Shown here: one piece after another, positions 6,793 through 15,359 of the stretch
Layout of the letters: every line of letters starts with the position of its first letter
How positions within the stretch are numbered: the stretch's first letter is position 1
Origin: Bacteroidales bacterium
Lineage (GTDB): Bacteria; Bacteroidota; Bacteroidia; Bacteroidales; WCHB1-69
Reading direction: 5' to 3'
NCBI GenBank assembly: GCA_031272415.1
Contig: JAISTU010000183.1
Location: 1 to 23,321, forward strand
Length of the DNA: 23,321 nt
Program-made: the position numbers and the translations under genes
Notes under the pieces: model-generated
Told to the model about the DNA's origin: nothing
The model's database searches: none
What the model saw: only the letters and a program-made list of their open reading frames with translations

Positions 6793-8916
6793 TTATTCAT
6801 TTTCTAAACCACGATTTTTGAGTAAAGGGTGAATGTCAGGCTCTTTGCCCCTGAATGCAATATAACATTGCATCAAATCGCAAGTATTCCCTTTTTCCAA
6901 AATATTTTTTCTGAAAGATTGGGCTGTTTTTGTATCAAAAAGCCCGTTTTGTTTAAACAATTCAAAAGCATCCGCCTCCAAAACTGCCGACCATGTATAG
7001 GCATAATAGCCTGCCGAATAGCCCATCGCAGAAGTAAATATATGCTTAAAATACTGACTTTTATAGCGGGGCAAAACTTCTTCTATCAATCCGTATCTGT
7101 GCATGGCTGCTTTTTCAAAATCATTAGGCGAAAAATCGGGTACGGTTTCCATTGTATGATAATCCATGTCCAAAAGTGACGCCGCAATGAGTTCGGTATT
7201 GATAAATCCTTGTCCGTAATTGCGTGCTTTTTCAATTTGTTGTATCAAATTGTCGGGGATAGGCTCGCCCGTTTGATAATGTTTGGCATACATTTTCATC
7301 ACATCTTTATTTCTTGCCCAATTTTCCATAAATTGAGAAGGAAATTCCACAAAATCGCGTGGCACAGCCGTTCCTGCCAAAGAAGCGTATCTGCATTTGC
7401 TTAACATGCCATGCAAAGCGTGCCCAAATTCATGAAAAAGTGTCTCCGTTTCATCAAAATTAAGCAATGAAGGCTGTTGAGCCGTTGGGGGCGGAAAATT
7501 AAATACCAATGATATGAGAGGAATTACATTTTCACCCTTTTTTGTTTGGTGTTGCACTCTAAATTCGGTCATCCAGGCTCCACTGCCCTTAGATGGACGT
7601 GTGTAAAAATCCATGTATAAAATGGCTATAACTTTCTCATTATCAATCACTTCATAAACTACAACATTGCTGTCATAAACAGGTATTTTTTCACTTTTTT
7701 GAAAACTCAATCCGTACAATTTTTGAGCACACATAAATGCTGCATCTTTCACATTTTCAACTGCAAAGTAGGGACGCAAACTGTCTTCGTTGAGGTTATA
7801 TTCTTGTTTGCGAATCAGTTCCGTGTAATATCGCCAATCCCAAGGTTGCAATTTTTTTGTACCCATTTTTCGCTGATAAATGTCCCGCTCTTGCTTTACT
7901 TTTTCCAAAGCAGGCTGCCAAACAGCAAGCAACAAATCATAAACGGCTTGTGAATTTTTTGCCATATTGTCCGACAAAACAAAATCTGCATGTGTCCGAT
8001 AGCCCAACAATTGTGCTCTTTCGGCTCTTAATTTTACTAATTGATTGATAATTAAGTTATTATCAAATTCTCCTCCATTGCAACGCGAAGAATATGCCCG
8101 CCATATAGATTCTCTTTTTGCCCTATTATCAGCATATTGCAAAAATGGTAACAAACTCGGATTGTCCAAAGTGAACACCCATTTTGTTTTTTGTGAAGAA
8201 TCTGAATTTTGTGCGGCAGCCGCGATAACAGAAGGAGGCAAACCTGCCAAATCTGCCTCATTTTCAATCACTAATTGATACGCATTGGTGGCATCCAATA
8301 CATTTTTATTAAATTTGAGTGTCAATTTGGCAATTTCTTCATTGATTGCCGTAAAACGCTCTTTTTGAGAGGATTGTAAATTTGCACCTCCACGAATGAA
8401 ATTTTTATATGTCTCTTCCAACAGTTTCATTTGTTCGCCATTGAGATGCTCTTTTTCTCTGTTTTCATAGACCGTTTTAATGCGTTTAAACAATTTTTCA
8501 TTGAGATTTACGCTGTCTGTATGATTGCTCAAACGCGGAGAAATAGTATCTGCAATCGCCTGCATTTGCTCATTATTGTTGGTTTCCAACAGATTGAAAA
8601 AAAGCAGTGAAATTCTCTCCAATAAATCGCCACTATATTCCAAAGCCTCAATAGTATTGGCAAAAGTAGGGGATTCTTTTTGAGATGTAATTTGCTCAAT
8701 TTCAGCATTATGCTTATTAATGGCTACCTCAAAAGCAGGTAAATAATGTTCTTCTTTGATTAAATCAAACGGCGGTGTTTGGTACCGCGTATTCCATGTC
8801 TGCAAAAGTGGATTATTCATTTCTGTATCTTCTTTTGAATTGTTGCATCCACAGCCCATGACAGCCGCAAATGCAACTACTGATATTTTTAAACTTTTTT
8901 TCTTAGTTAAATACAT
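6793..8916 (-). CDS. dcp: M3 family metallopeptidase, Dcp-like lipoprotein
   Basis: A zinc oligopeptidase of the thimet/peptidyl-dipeptidase family (M3), here lipid-anchored. 707 residues, the usual size. Zinc ligands lie in FHEFGHALHGML (HEFGH, 495-499) and Glu524 of RDFVEFPSQ. The upstream block WDWRYYTELIRKQEYNL and the downstream FPSQFMENW and YAYTWSAVLEADAFELF are typical of peptidyl-dipeptidase Dcp. The N-terminus MYLTKKKSLKISVVAFAAV then MGCGC gives a lipobox (VMGC, Cys22) with CNNSKED after it. Dcp of enterobacteria is cytoplasmic or periplasmic without an anchor; a lipoprotein form points to the periplasm or outer membrane. It is the third gene of the minus-strand operon, 14 bp after the NTF2-like gene. 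It likely degrades peptides from envelope turnover or diet. Confidence 0.93.
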   Translation of the reverse strand: MYLTKKKSLKISVVAFAAVMGCGCNNSKEDTEMNNPLLQTWNTRYQTPPFDLIKEEHYLPAFEVAINKHNAEIEQITSQKESPTFANTIEALEYSGDLLERISLLFFNLLETNNNEQMQAIADTISPRLSNHTDSVNLNEKLFKRIKTVYENREKEHLNGEQMKLLEETYKNFIRGGANLQSSQKERFTAINEEIAKLTLKFNKNVLDATNAYQLVIENEADLAGLPPSVIAAAAQNSDSSQKTKWVFTLDNPSLLPFLQYADNRAKRESIWRAYSSRCNGGEFDNNLIINQLVKLRAERAQLLGYRTHADFVLSDNMAKNSQAVYDLLLAVWQPALEKVKQERDIYQRKMGTKKLQPWDWRYYTELIRKQEYNLNEDSLRPYFAVENVKDAAFMCAQKLYGLSFQKSEKIPVYDSNVVVYEVIDNEKVIAILYMDFYTRPSKGSGAWMTEFRVQHQTKKGENVIPLISLVFNFPPPTAQQPSLLNFDETETLFHEFGHALHGMLSKCRYASLAGTAVPRDFVEFPSQFMENWARNKDVMKMYAKHYQTGEPIPDNLIQQIEKARNYGQGFINTELIAASLLDMDYHTMETVPDFSPNDFEKAAMHRYGLIEEVLPRYKSQYFKHIFTSAMGYSAGYYAYTWSAVLEADAFELFKQNGLFDTKTAQSFRKNILEKGNTCDLMQCYIAFRGKEPDIHPLLKNRGLENE

Positions 8917-8930
8917 ACGTTTATATTTTT

Positions 8931-9470
8931 TTAATCTTCTGTTTCAATATCTTCTTGATTATCAATTTTTTCTGTTTCAAATGCGTCATTTTGTATTATT
9001 TCTTCTTGTTCTGTATCTTCGGCAATATCATACTCAATATTGGTTTCATCGAACAGATAAGTTGTTGTTTTAGATGTATCTGCGGTCGGTTCCGGCGTTG
9101 TAAAGCCAATATCTACTTTCCATTCGTTGCCTTCTTTTTTGAGATGTACAATCGTTTGCAGATTTTTTTCATTAGAAATAATATCACAAAAACAAATAGC
9201 AGAAGTATCGTTAGTGATTTGACACTTAATGTTTTCTATGCGTATATTTTGCTCACTTTGATTTTCCAAGGCATATTTTTGCATAGTTTCAAACCAAATT
9301 TTACTATTATTTGTTACCAGTTCGCCGGCTTTGTCATATTCACCTCTATAGAAGTGGGAATAGAAATTTTCTACTACCGCATCCGGCTGCGAGCGTTCAC
9401 ATGAAACACAAAGCCAAGCGAGCGACAACAAAGCAAAATATGTTTGCAATTTAACTCTCTTTATACACAT
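8931..9470 (-). CDS. NTF2-like (DUF4878-type) lipoprotein
   Basis: A 179-residue lipoprotein. MCIKRVKLQTYFALLSLAWL then CVSC places the modified Cys at residue 24. Residues 29-130 resemble DUF4878: PDAVVENFYSHFYRGEYDKA (helical start), ENIKCQITNDTSAICFCDI, and VHLKKEGNEWKVDIG (final strands), a cone-shaped NTF2-like fold used for binding or scaffolding. The last 45 residues are acidic and low in complexity (NDAFETEKIDNQEDIETED), probably disordered. It sits 11 bp after the PpiD-like gene and 14 bp before the M3 peptidase, so it is co-transcribed with both. The precise role is unknown. Confidence 0.75.
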   Translation of the reverse strand: MCIKRVKLQTYFALLSLAWLCVSCERSQPDAVVENFYSHFYRGEYDKAGELVTNNSKIWFETMQKYALENQSEQNIRIENIKCQITNDTSAICFCDIISNEKNLQTIVHLKKEGNEWKVDIGFTTPEPTADTSKTTTYLFDETNIEYDIAEDTEQEEIIQNDAFETEKIDNQEDIETED

Positions 9471-9481
9471 AATATTTTGAT

Positions 9482-11656
9482 TTAGTAGAACATATATCTA
9501 TTGTCCTCAATTTCAGTCATCTTTTTCAATGTGCGGGTAGTAGCACTTTGTACTGTGCGGGCATAACTGCTTTTGCCTTGCTGCATAATACCTTCGGTCT
9601 GCGTAATACTTTGTTCGTTAAAAGTTACGGTTGGGACTTCTATTTTATTGATTTTCAATACATAAACGCCCATATCCCCTTTGTATAATACATTTTTTGT
9701 AGCCGCATCATGTGAAAATATTTGTCCGATAACTTTCATTTCGGGTCCAAAATAACTCAAATTTCTGTCCGCAAATGTAACGCTGAAAGTATCTACTCTA
9801 AACGAGTCTGTTTCTGTTTTTAAGTCAGCGGTTATAGTTGTTAAATCTTTGTTTAACAAGGGTTTAACAAGGGTTTCCAACTTTTGGGCTTTTTTATCCC
9901 TTTTGACCATTGTTTCAACATAATTTTTAATCTGTTCATTGCTCAACGGCACATATCCTTTGGGGTAAATGTCTTTTACACAAACAACAACGTTCATACC
10001 TTCCATCATATAAACTTCGGAAACATCGCCTTTTTCCCTTTCTTTGTCGTAAATCCATTTGATAATTTCTCTGCCATTTCCATTCACACCGGGCAAATTA
10101 TAAGACATCAATTGCACTCTTTCAAAGGTACGTTTATTAAGACCGCTTTTGGTTACTTTGTCATCAAATTCTTTGGCATTACTTAATCCGTTGGCAAAAT
10201 TATTGGCAGCCGTTTCTATGCTCTCAATAGTTGCAGAAGAGGCTTCAATTGCCACTTTTCCTATCGCCAATTGTACTTTTTTCTCAAAAGAAGTTACCGC
10301 TTTTACCTTAAATATAAACGTAACGCCGGTTTCTTTTTGTTTAATAATGCTACCTACAGGGAAATTGTACAGTGTATCAAACCATTTTTGATAAATGGCT
10401 GCCTCTGTTGTGCCGTCTATAAGCCACAAACTTGCCGAATCAGGCATTTGGTCAACTTTGTCATCAGAAAATTGCAATGCTGTTTGATAAAAATCTGCAC
10501 CACTTTTGACTAAATTGAACGCACTATCCAAACGTGCAGCAGAAACTTCTTCCGAACGAGGACTCTCTTGTAAACCTTTGTCTAAAATACTGATAACACT
10601 AATGCACACAGAATCAGGTCTATGTTTGGCGTCCAACAATTTGGCAAATACCCAAAAATTACCATCCACAAAAGGTGGAATAAATGTATTGATAGGCGCA
10701 TTAAACACCACAGAATCCAAAGCAGGTACAGGCAAAGCCCCACGCTTAAAATAAGTGCTGTCATACCGAGAATCCGGCATGCGATTGACAAATATATCAG
10801 GGTCTTCGCTCTGCAAAAAAGCATTGTATCTTGCATTTACGGTATCTGCAATTTTCTGTAAATCAGCCGCTGACGGCTGTATATCAAAAATAACATAATC
10901 CACATTGCGAAACTCTTCTTCCTGCGGGAAACGATATTTATGCTCTTGATACCACTTTTCAACATCTTCTTGCGTAAAAGTAACCTTATCATCACTTACC
11001 ATGCTCAAAGAATAAGGCAATTGAATCCCTACAATGTCTGCCCTTAATTTTTGCTCATCTGCCATTTTTTGGGCAAACGCTTTGGGCAAATAATAGGCAC
11101 CCGACAACAAATTTTGATATTTTTTCTGAATAGTTTCCTTTCTTACGGCGTCTTCCATCCGCAAATAATATTTTATAATATTTGTGTCAGGATAATTGTT
11201 CAGATTTTCAATAAAATTGCGTGCCAAATTCATGTCATAGCCTTGTCCTTGATTGAAAAACTGTTGTGCATACTGATGTGGCATGTCGCTTATCATCATA
11301 TCGGCTATTTCTTCGTCTGTAACTACAATACCTAATTTAGCGGCTTGCTTTGCATATAATAAACTGTCTACCAATTCATTATACAACTCATTTCCTAATT
11401 GAAAATCTTGCTCTCCGCTCAATTCAGCCCCTTGATTATTCTCTTTAGCCATTTGACGTCTAATGTTGTACGCATTGTCAAACGCTTGCCACGAAATATA
11501 ATCGCTACCTACTTTGATCATTTTGTCAAAAATATTTTGACGCTGACTGCTTGTACGATTTGTCAGAGCATCACCTACCAAAAAAGCGAGAATTGCCACG
11601 CCTACAATTATCAACAAAAGTGTTGAATGTTTTCTAATTCTTCCTATTACTGCCAT
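9482..11656 (-). CDS. ppiD: PpiD/SurA-like peptidyl-prolyl isomerase
   Basis: A membrane-anchored periplasmic foldase of 724 residues. MAVIGRIRKHSTLLLIIVGV and the following hydrophobic stretch (11-29) form a single N-terminal anchor. A SurA_N-like helical region covers about 40-200 (ELYNELVDSLLYAKQAAKLG, VTDEEIADMMI). A PPIC/parvulin-like domain lies at about 350-455 (LVKSGADFYQTALQFSDD, ending GVTFIFKVKAV). The usual parvulin sequence is weakly conserved, so isomerase activity is uncertain and chaperone action is more likely. I chose ATG 11656. The frame is open to ATG 11794, but that would cross the promoter at 11718-11725 and put 46 AT-rich residues before the anchor. It leads a four-gene operon of envelope proteins. 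Confidence 0.88.
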   Translation of the reverse strand: MAVIGRIRKHSTLLLIIVGVAILAFLVGDALTNRTSSQRQNIFDKMIKVGSDYISWQAFDNAYNIRRQMAKENNQGAELSGEQDFQLGNELYNELVDSLLYAKQAAKLGIVVTDEEIADMMISDMPHQYAQQFFNQGQGYDMNLARNFIENLNNYPDTNIIKYYLRMEDAVRKETIQKKYQNLLSGAYYLPKAFAQKMADEQKLRADIVGIQLPYSLSMVSDDKVTFTQEDVEKWYQEHKYRFPQEEEFRNVDYVIFDIQPSAADLQKIADTVNARYNAFLQSEDPDIFVNRMPDSRYDSTYFKRGALPVPALDSVVFNAPINTFIPPFVDGNFWVFAKLLDAKHRPDSVCISVISILDKGLQESPRSEEVSAARLDSAFNLVKSGADFYQTALQFSDDKVDQMPDSASLWLIDGTTEAAIYQKWFDTLYNFPVGSIIKQKETGVTFIFKVKAVTSFEKKVQLAIGKVAIEASSATIESIETAANNFANGLSNAKEFDDKVTKSGLNKRTFERVQLMSYNLPGVNGNGREIIKWIYDKEREKGDVSEVYMMEGMNVVVCVKDIYPKGYVPLSNEQIKNYVETMVKRDKKAQKLETLVKPLLNKDLTTITADLKTETDSFRVDTFSVTFADRNLSYFGPEMKVIGQIFSHDAATKNVLYKGDMGVYVLKINKIEVPTVTFNEQSITQTEGIMQQGKSSYARTVQSATTRTLKKMTEIEDNRYMFY

Positions 11657-11717
11657 TTTTTTACTATATTTATTCTTAATTATATATCTAATTTTATTTA
11701 TTTTGTTAAGCAATTTG

Positions 11718-11725
11718 CAAAGATA
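11718..11725 (-). promoter_or_regulatory. Promoter of the envelope operon
   Basis: Read on the minus strand, TATCTTTG followed by CA is a consensus Bacteroidota -7 box, 62 bp before the ATG at 11656. Upstream bases are a T-rich run. It faces away from the promoter at 11888-11895. Confidence 0.7.
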
Positions 11726-11773
11726 GCAAAAAAAACAATACAAAATTATTTTTTTCAAAAAAAACATTTTTGG

Positions 11774-11846
11774 AAATGGAGAATTTTTGTCCATTTTTTA
11801 GAACATTTTTATTCCAAAATGCAAAAAAAAAAATCTACACTCTACA
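11774..11846. repeat. 'AGAACATTTTT...AAAATGCAAAA' block with flanking repeats
   Basis: A 7 bp inverted repeat (AAATGGA/TCCATTT, 11774-11796) runs into TTTTTTAGAACATTTTTATT and AAAATGC plus a run of 11 A's (11794-11833), then CTACACTCTACAC. The AGAAC...AAAATGCAAAA block recurs at 18110-18144 and 22617-22651 and, in part, at 149-162 and 2926-2939. It fills the gap between divergent operons. Confidence 0.65.
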
Positions 11847-11852
11847 CCATAA

Positions 11853-11895
11853 TTCTTAATTTTTAATTTTTAATTGAGAAAATTGTGTATCTTTG
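11853..11895 (+). promoter_or_regulatory. Promoter of the glycan locus
   Basis: TATCTTTG at 11888-11895 is preceded by TTTTTAATTGAGAAAATTGTG, the same repeated promoter block as elsewhere in the window. The leader then carries CCCTTTTTT and a run of seven G's (11910-11916), and the first ATG follows at 11955. Confidence 0.7.
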
Positions 11896-11954
11896 CAAAA
11901 CCCTTTTTTGGGGGGGTAATTTTTTTTAGAGAAAGAATAAATTATACATTATAA

Positions 11955-12218
11955 ATGAGAGCAGAAATGTTAAAAATGATCAGTAAAATTGTATATCAAT
12001 ACAAGCATATTGCACACAAGGCGATATACAGTAGGTATGATTTTCGGTATGGCACTATTTTGAGCCATAATTCTGAAAAGCATGCTATTGCTATGCAATT
12101 GACTGATTATCAAGCATTTACCCCCCCCCCCAATGCACTGATAATCAGTGAGTTATGTGATTTTGAGGCTTTTGTAAATACTCATACCAAAGGTATAGGA
12201 GGGTATGCGTATGTATAA
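11955..12218 (+). CDS. 87-residue leader ORF with a C11 tract
   Basis: I do not recognise this product (MRAEMLKMISKIVYQYKHIA...). Starts at ATG 11955, 11967 or 11976 are possible. Codons 56-59 come from a run of eleven C's (12121-12131), read as TPPP, in a region of very low GC. A perfect 7 bp inverted repeat CACTGAT-A-ATCAGTG follows at 12136-12150. Loss of one C leads to TGA at 12139, gain of one to TGA at 12149. With C11 the frame stays open to TAA 12216-12218, which overlaps the start of the glycosyltransferase. It may be a regulatory leader, a short protein, or the remnant of a longer gene. Position in a glycan locus plus a homopolymer suggests phase variation. Confidence 0.6.
   Translation: MRAEMLKMISKIVYQYKHIAHKAIYSRYDFRYGTILSHNSEKHAIAMQLTDYQAFTPPPNALIISELCDFEAFVNTHTKGIGGYAYV
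12121..12150 (+). repeat. C11 homopolymer and adjacent hairpin
   Basis: Eleven consecutive C's at 12121-12131 are followed after four bases by a 7 bp stem with a single-base loop. Such a run is exceptional in this AT-rich window and would be prone to slip during replication or transcription. Both off-frame stop codons fall within the hairpin. Confidence 0.85.
12197..12202 (+). promoter_or_regulatory. Shine-Dalgarno site that decides the glycosyltransferase start
   Basis: AGGAGG lies 8 bases before ATG 12211 but only 2 before ATG 12205, so 12211 is the better start. Most genes in this window show no such site, which is usual for Bacteroidota, so this one stands out. It lies inside the end of the upstream ORF. 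Confidence 0.65.
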
Positions 12219-13104
12219 AATACCCATTTTGTTTATCATTTTTGCAGACCCTAATACGACTGCGAGGGTATTTGAACGGATTAGAGAAATAAAACCCACA
12301 CGACTTTATGTTGCTTGCGATGGAGCACGTGAAGACAGAGAAAATGAAAGCGAAAAAGTAACAAAAACCCGTGCCATTATCGAAAAAATAGATTGGAATT
12401 GTGAGGTATACACTCGGTTTTTAGATAAAAATTTTGGTCCAAAATATGCTGTTTCATCCGCCATTACTTGGTTTTTTGAGAATGAAGAAATGGGTGTAAT
12501 ATTAGAACACGATTGTTTGCCGGATATTTCTTTTTTTCCTTTTTGTGAAGAATTGTTAGTGCGTTACAAAAATGATGACAGAGTAGGACATATCGGAGGG
12601 GACTGTTTTTTACCTGACTTTGTTAATAAAAAATACAGTTACAATTTTTCTACTCATGCACATATTTGGGGGTGGGCAGGCTGGCGACGGTCGTGGAAAA
12701 ATTATGACGTAAATTTTCATTTTTGGAATGATTACAAAGATGAGAGAGATTATTTGTTCCAAAATTTCTTGGAAAAGGTATATTTTTCAACCTTTATACC
12801 TGATGTTTTGAATAATAGGAAGCACACTTGGGATACTCAATATCATTTTTCTTTAAAATTGCAAAATAGATTATCCATTTGCCCGACAGTTAATTTAGTT
12901 ACAAATATTGGATTGGGCAGTCCTGACGCGGCAAATACTACAATTTACAGGAAAAAATTATTGGTGCCTCCCCAACCGATTGCTTTTCCGCTTCAACATC
13001 CGCCATTTATGATGATAAATAGAAAATTAGACAAGCAAACTATTAAAACATTCTTCTTTTCATGGAAACGTTTAATAAGATATTACTTAAAAATCAATAT
13101 ATAA
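12211..13104 (+). CDS. GT-A fold glycosyltransferase
   Basis: Probably a nucleotide-sugar glycosyltransferase acting on a surface polysaccharide or glycan. 297 residues from ATG 12211. It opens with the strand KIPILFIIFADPNTTARVF. It has VILEHDCLPDISFFPFCEEL (97-116), where relatives have EDDCLP, so the metal-binding DXD-type motif reads EHD here. It also has HIWGWAGWRRSWKNYD (151-166) and TWDTQYHFSLKLQNR then the PTVNLVTNIGLGSPDA block, all typical of a family often paired with FkbM methyltransferases. There is no signal or membrane segment, so it acts in the cytoplasm. It overlaps the 87-codon ORF by 8 bp and is followed 15 bp later by the FkbM gene. The sugar and acceptor cannot be told from sequence. 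Confidence 0.88.
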   Translation: MYKIPILFIIFADPNTTARVFERIREIKPTRLYVACDGAREDRENESEKVTKTRAIIEKIDWNCEVYTRFLDKNFGPKYAVSSAITWFFENEEMGVILEHDCLPDISFFPFCEELLVRYKNDDRVGHIGGDCFLPDFVNKKYSYNFSTHAHIWGWAGWRRSWKNYDVNFHFWNDYKDERDYLFQNFLEKVYFSTFIPDVLNNRKHTWDTQYHFSLKLQNRLSICPTVNLVTNIGLGSPDAANTTIYRKKLLVPPQPIAFPLQHPPFMMINRKLDKQTIKTFFFSWKRLIRYYLKINI

Positions 13105-13119
13105 TAAAATTTCAAACAC

Positions 13120-13968
13120 ATGTTGTACAAATTACGAAAAACAGTAGAAAAATTTGCCAAATTCTTTGGATACAAATACATTCGCTATGCAATACCGTAC
13201 AGAATTAAGTGCATAAAACACAAAAAAGACATTGATTATCTCAAATCAATTTTGTCGGATGATTTATCAATAAAAATATTGGACGCCGCCATAAAATGCA
13301 GAAAAAGACGCAACAACAAAGCATTATTGCCATTTTATGATAATCAATTTGAGAAAGATTTATCGCTTATAAGTGGAGACACTGTAAGGATAGACACAAC
13401 TCAATATTTTCCGCAAGGAATTGTCAATATAACAGCGGAAGAGATTTTTGTAGACGGAGGCGGTTTTATTGGAGACACTGTTCTCAGTTTGGACGAGAAC
13501 ACACAAGGGGCTTTCAAAAAAGTGTATGTTTTCGAGCCTATGCTGAAATTTTTCAACAAAATAGTGGAAAATACTGCGCCTCTAAAAGATAAAATAAGTT
13601 TGCATAATGCAGGACTTGCCTCTAAAAATGCAGAAATATTTTTTAAAGATGAAGGGGCTGCCTCACGTGCAGCAAAGGAAGGAAAAGAACTTGTAAAATT
13701 GGTGAAATTTGATGATTATATTTCGGAAGAAGACCGCAGACAAGTTACCTATATCAAATTAGATATAGAAGGGGCTGAAATGGAGGCACTTATAGGAATG
13801 AAAGAGACAATTGCAAAATATAAACCAAAATTAGCAGTTTGTCTTTATCATAAACCTGCCGACTTATGGGAATTGCCCCTTTTTATTGATCAACTTAATC
13901 CTGATTACAAATTATATATCAGACAGCATTATCCTGTAAATGAGATAGTTCTGTATGCTGTAATGTAG
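13120..13968 (+). CDS. FkbM family methyltransferase
   Basis: A SAM-dependent O-methyltransferase of 282 residues, likely modifying a sugar of a surface glycan. SAM motif I is VDGGGFIGDT (111-120), followed by the acidic end of strand 2 in YVFEP (136-140). The FkbM signature VTYIKLDIEGAEMEALIGMK (209-228) leads into KPKLAVCLYHKPADLWELP (236-253). The N-terminal 100 residues are basic and helical. The start ATG 13120 is 15 bp after the glycosyltransferase stop, so both are probably one transcript. The stop lies 5 bp from that of murD on the other strand, without a terminator. Confidence 0.92.
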   Translation: MLYKLRKTVEKFAKFFGYKYIRYAIPYRIKCIKHKKDIDYLKSILSDDLSIKILDAAIKCRKRRNNKALLPFYDNQFEKDLSLISGDTVRIDTTQYFPQGIVNITAEEIFVDGGGFIGDTVLSLDENTQGAFKKVYVFEPMLKFFNKIVENTAPLKDKISLHNAGLASKNAEIFFKDEGAASRAAKEGKELVKLVKFDDYISEEDRRQVTYIKLDIEGAEMEALIGMKETIAKYKPKLAVCLYHKPADLWELPLFIDQLNPDYKLYIRQHYPVNEIVLYAVM

Positions 13969-13973
13969 TTTTT

Positions 13974-15359
13974 TTAAGTTTTGTCTTTTTTCTGTTTCAC
14001 CAATTCTTTGAATTGCTCACCTCTTTGGGCAAAATCTTTGAATTGGTCATAACTTGCGGCGGCGGGAGAGAGCAAACAAGTGCCTCCTTGGGGAGTGCAT
14101 AATTTGGATATATATATAATTAGTTGATAATTAGCACAATAAAACATTTTTTGAAAAGGTTGCATTTCAAAAACGTTCATCATTCTTTTGCCTGCATTGC
14201 CTGTAAAAATAAAGTTTTCAACGGAGGAATTTTTGCAAAAATCAGCCAAAGGACGATAATCAATACCTCTGTCAAAACCTCCTAAAATCAATGTGTTAAC
14301 ATCTTTCAGCGCTTTGACGGCGGCAATGGTAGATTGTGCAATGGTAGAAATGCTGTCATTGTAAAAAGTAATGTCATCATAAACACCAACTAATTCCAAA
14401 CGGTGTGCAAGCCCTTTAAAAGTATATATTTTTTCGGCAATAGTCTGTATATCAATATTTTGTATACAACTCAAAACCGCCAATGTTGCACAAGTATTTT
14501 GCAAATTGTGAGTTCCTTTTAGCGGAAATTTTTTGCAAATTTGAATAATTTTTTTGCTTTTTTGATAAAACCAATCATTTTTGACAAAAAATTGTGTATT
14601 TTCGTTTTCATCCAAAGCAAAACCAATACAATTTGAGTGAGGAGGTTCTTCTTTGAGCCATTTTTGGACTAAAATATCAGCACTGTGATAGATAAAAAAG
14701 TCATTTTCAGACTGAAAACGTGCAATATTGTATTTGGCACTTTGATAATCCTCAAAAGAGCGATAATGGTCAAGATGTTCTTCAAATAGATTCAACAAAA
14801 CGCTGATATGTGGAGATTTATGAATAAATTCCAATTGATGTGAAGACAATTCCAAAACAATTTTTGTCTCATCATTTACCTTGTCAATGATATTAAAAAG
14901 TGGAATCCCAATATTGCCCGCCATAATGGAATTAGGATATAACTTATTGATAATGTGATAAATAAGAGAGGTTGTAGTACTTTTTCCTTTTGTGCCTGTT
15001 ACGGCAATACATTGTGCTGCAAAAAGCGATAAAAAAACATCCGTTTGAGATGTAATTCTCTCTTTATCAATATTTTGTATATGATTTTTAAGACTAATTC
15101 CGGGCGATTTGAATACAATATCAAAATCATTCAAAAAATGCAAATAATTATCCCCATTGATAAATGGAATAGATTCATTTTCAAGCATTTTTATACTTTC
15201 CTCTGTTAAATGTTGGTCGGCAACAGTAATCAAACAGGGGATTTTATGTTTTTTTAAAAAATCAAAAGTAGATTGACCTTCTCGCCCAAAGCCAAGTATT
15301 AGTATTTGCTTGTGAATCAGTTTTTTACGAATATTTTCTATGGCAATATCGGCATTCAT
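13974..15359 (-). CDS. murD: UDP-N-acetylmuramoyl-L-alanine--D-glutamate ligase
   Basis: The cytoplasmic ligase adding D-Glu to UDP-MurNAc-L-Ala in peptidoglycan precursor synthesis. 461 residues, normal length. It has the N-terminal Rossmann-like motif ILILGFGREGQS (19-30), FKSPGI, the ATP loop VTGTKGKSTTT (120-130), LELSSHQLEF, and the hinge NLFEEHLDHYRS (190-201). It also has FKGLAHRLELVG, FYNDSISTIAQST, ILGGFDRG and the C-terminal LLSPAAASYDQFKDFAQRGE. Start codon ATG overlaps the stop of the MerR-like gene by 4 bp (ATGA), implying translational coupling. Unusually for murD, no mraY, murG, ftsW or other cell-wall gene is adjacent. It is instead last in a parE-merR-murD run. Confidence 0.95.
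   Translation of the reverse strand: MNADIAIENIRKKLIHKQILILGFGREGQSTFDFLKKHKIPCLITVADQHLTEESIKMLENESIPFINGDNYLHFLNDFDIVFKSPGISLKNHIQNIDKERITSQTDVFLSLFAAQCIAVTGTKGKSTTTSLIYHIINKLYPNSIMAGNIGIPLFNIIDKVNDETKIVLELSSHQLEFIHKSPHISVLLNLFEEHLDHYRSFEDYQSAKYNIARFQSENDFFIYHSADILVQKWLKEEPPHSNCIGFALDENENTQFFVKNDWFYQKSKKIIQICKKFPLKGTHNLQNTCATLAVLSCIQNIDIQTIAEKIYTFKGLAHRLELVGVYDDITFYNDSISTIAQSTIAAVKALKDVNTLILGGFDRGIDYRPLADFCKNSSVENFIFTGNAGKRMMNVFEMQPFQKMFYCANYQLIIYISKLCTPQGGTCLLSPAAASYDQFKDFAQRGEQFKELVKQKKDKT

Noticed and set aside
8955..9404. 149-codon plus-strand ORF opposite the NTF2-like gene
   Set aside because: Its product is a Phe/Cys/Ile-rich shadow of the antisense strand with no recognisable domain; the minus-strand gene has a lipoprotein signal and operon context.
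11657..11794. N-terminal extension of the PpiD-like protein to ATG 11794
   Set aside because: It would cross the TATCTTTG promoter at 11718-11725 and puts 46 AT-rich residues before a normal membrane anchor.
11910..12131. Long-range pairing of the G7 leader tract with the C11 tract
   Set aside because: Complementarity of two homopolymers 200 bases apart is easy to obtain by chance, and nothing else supports a regulatory fold.
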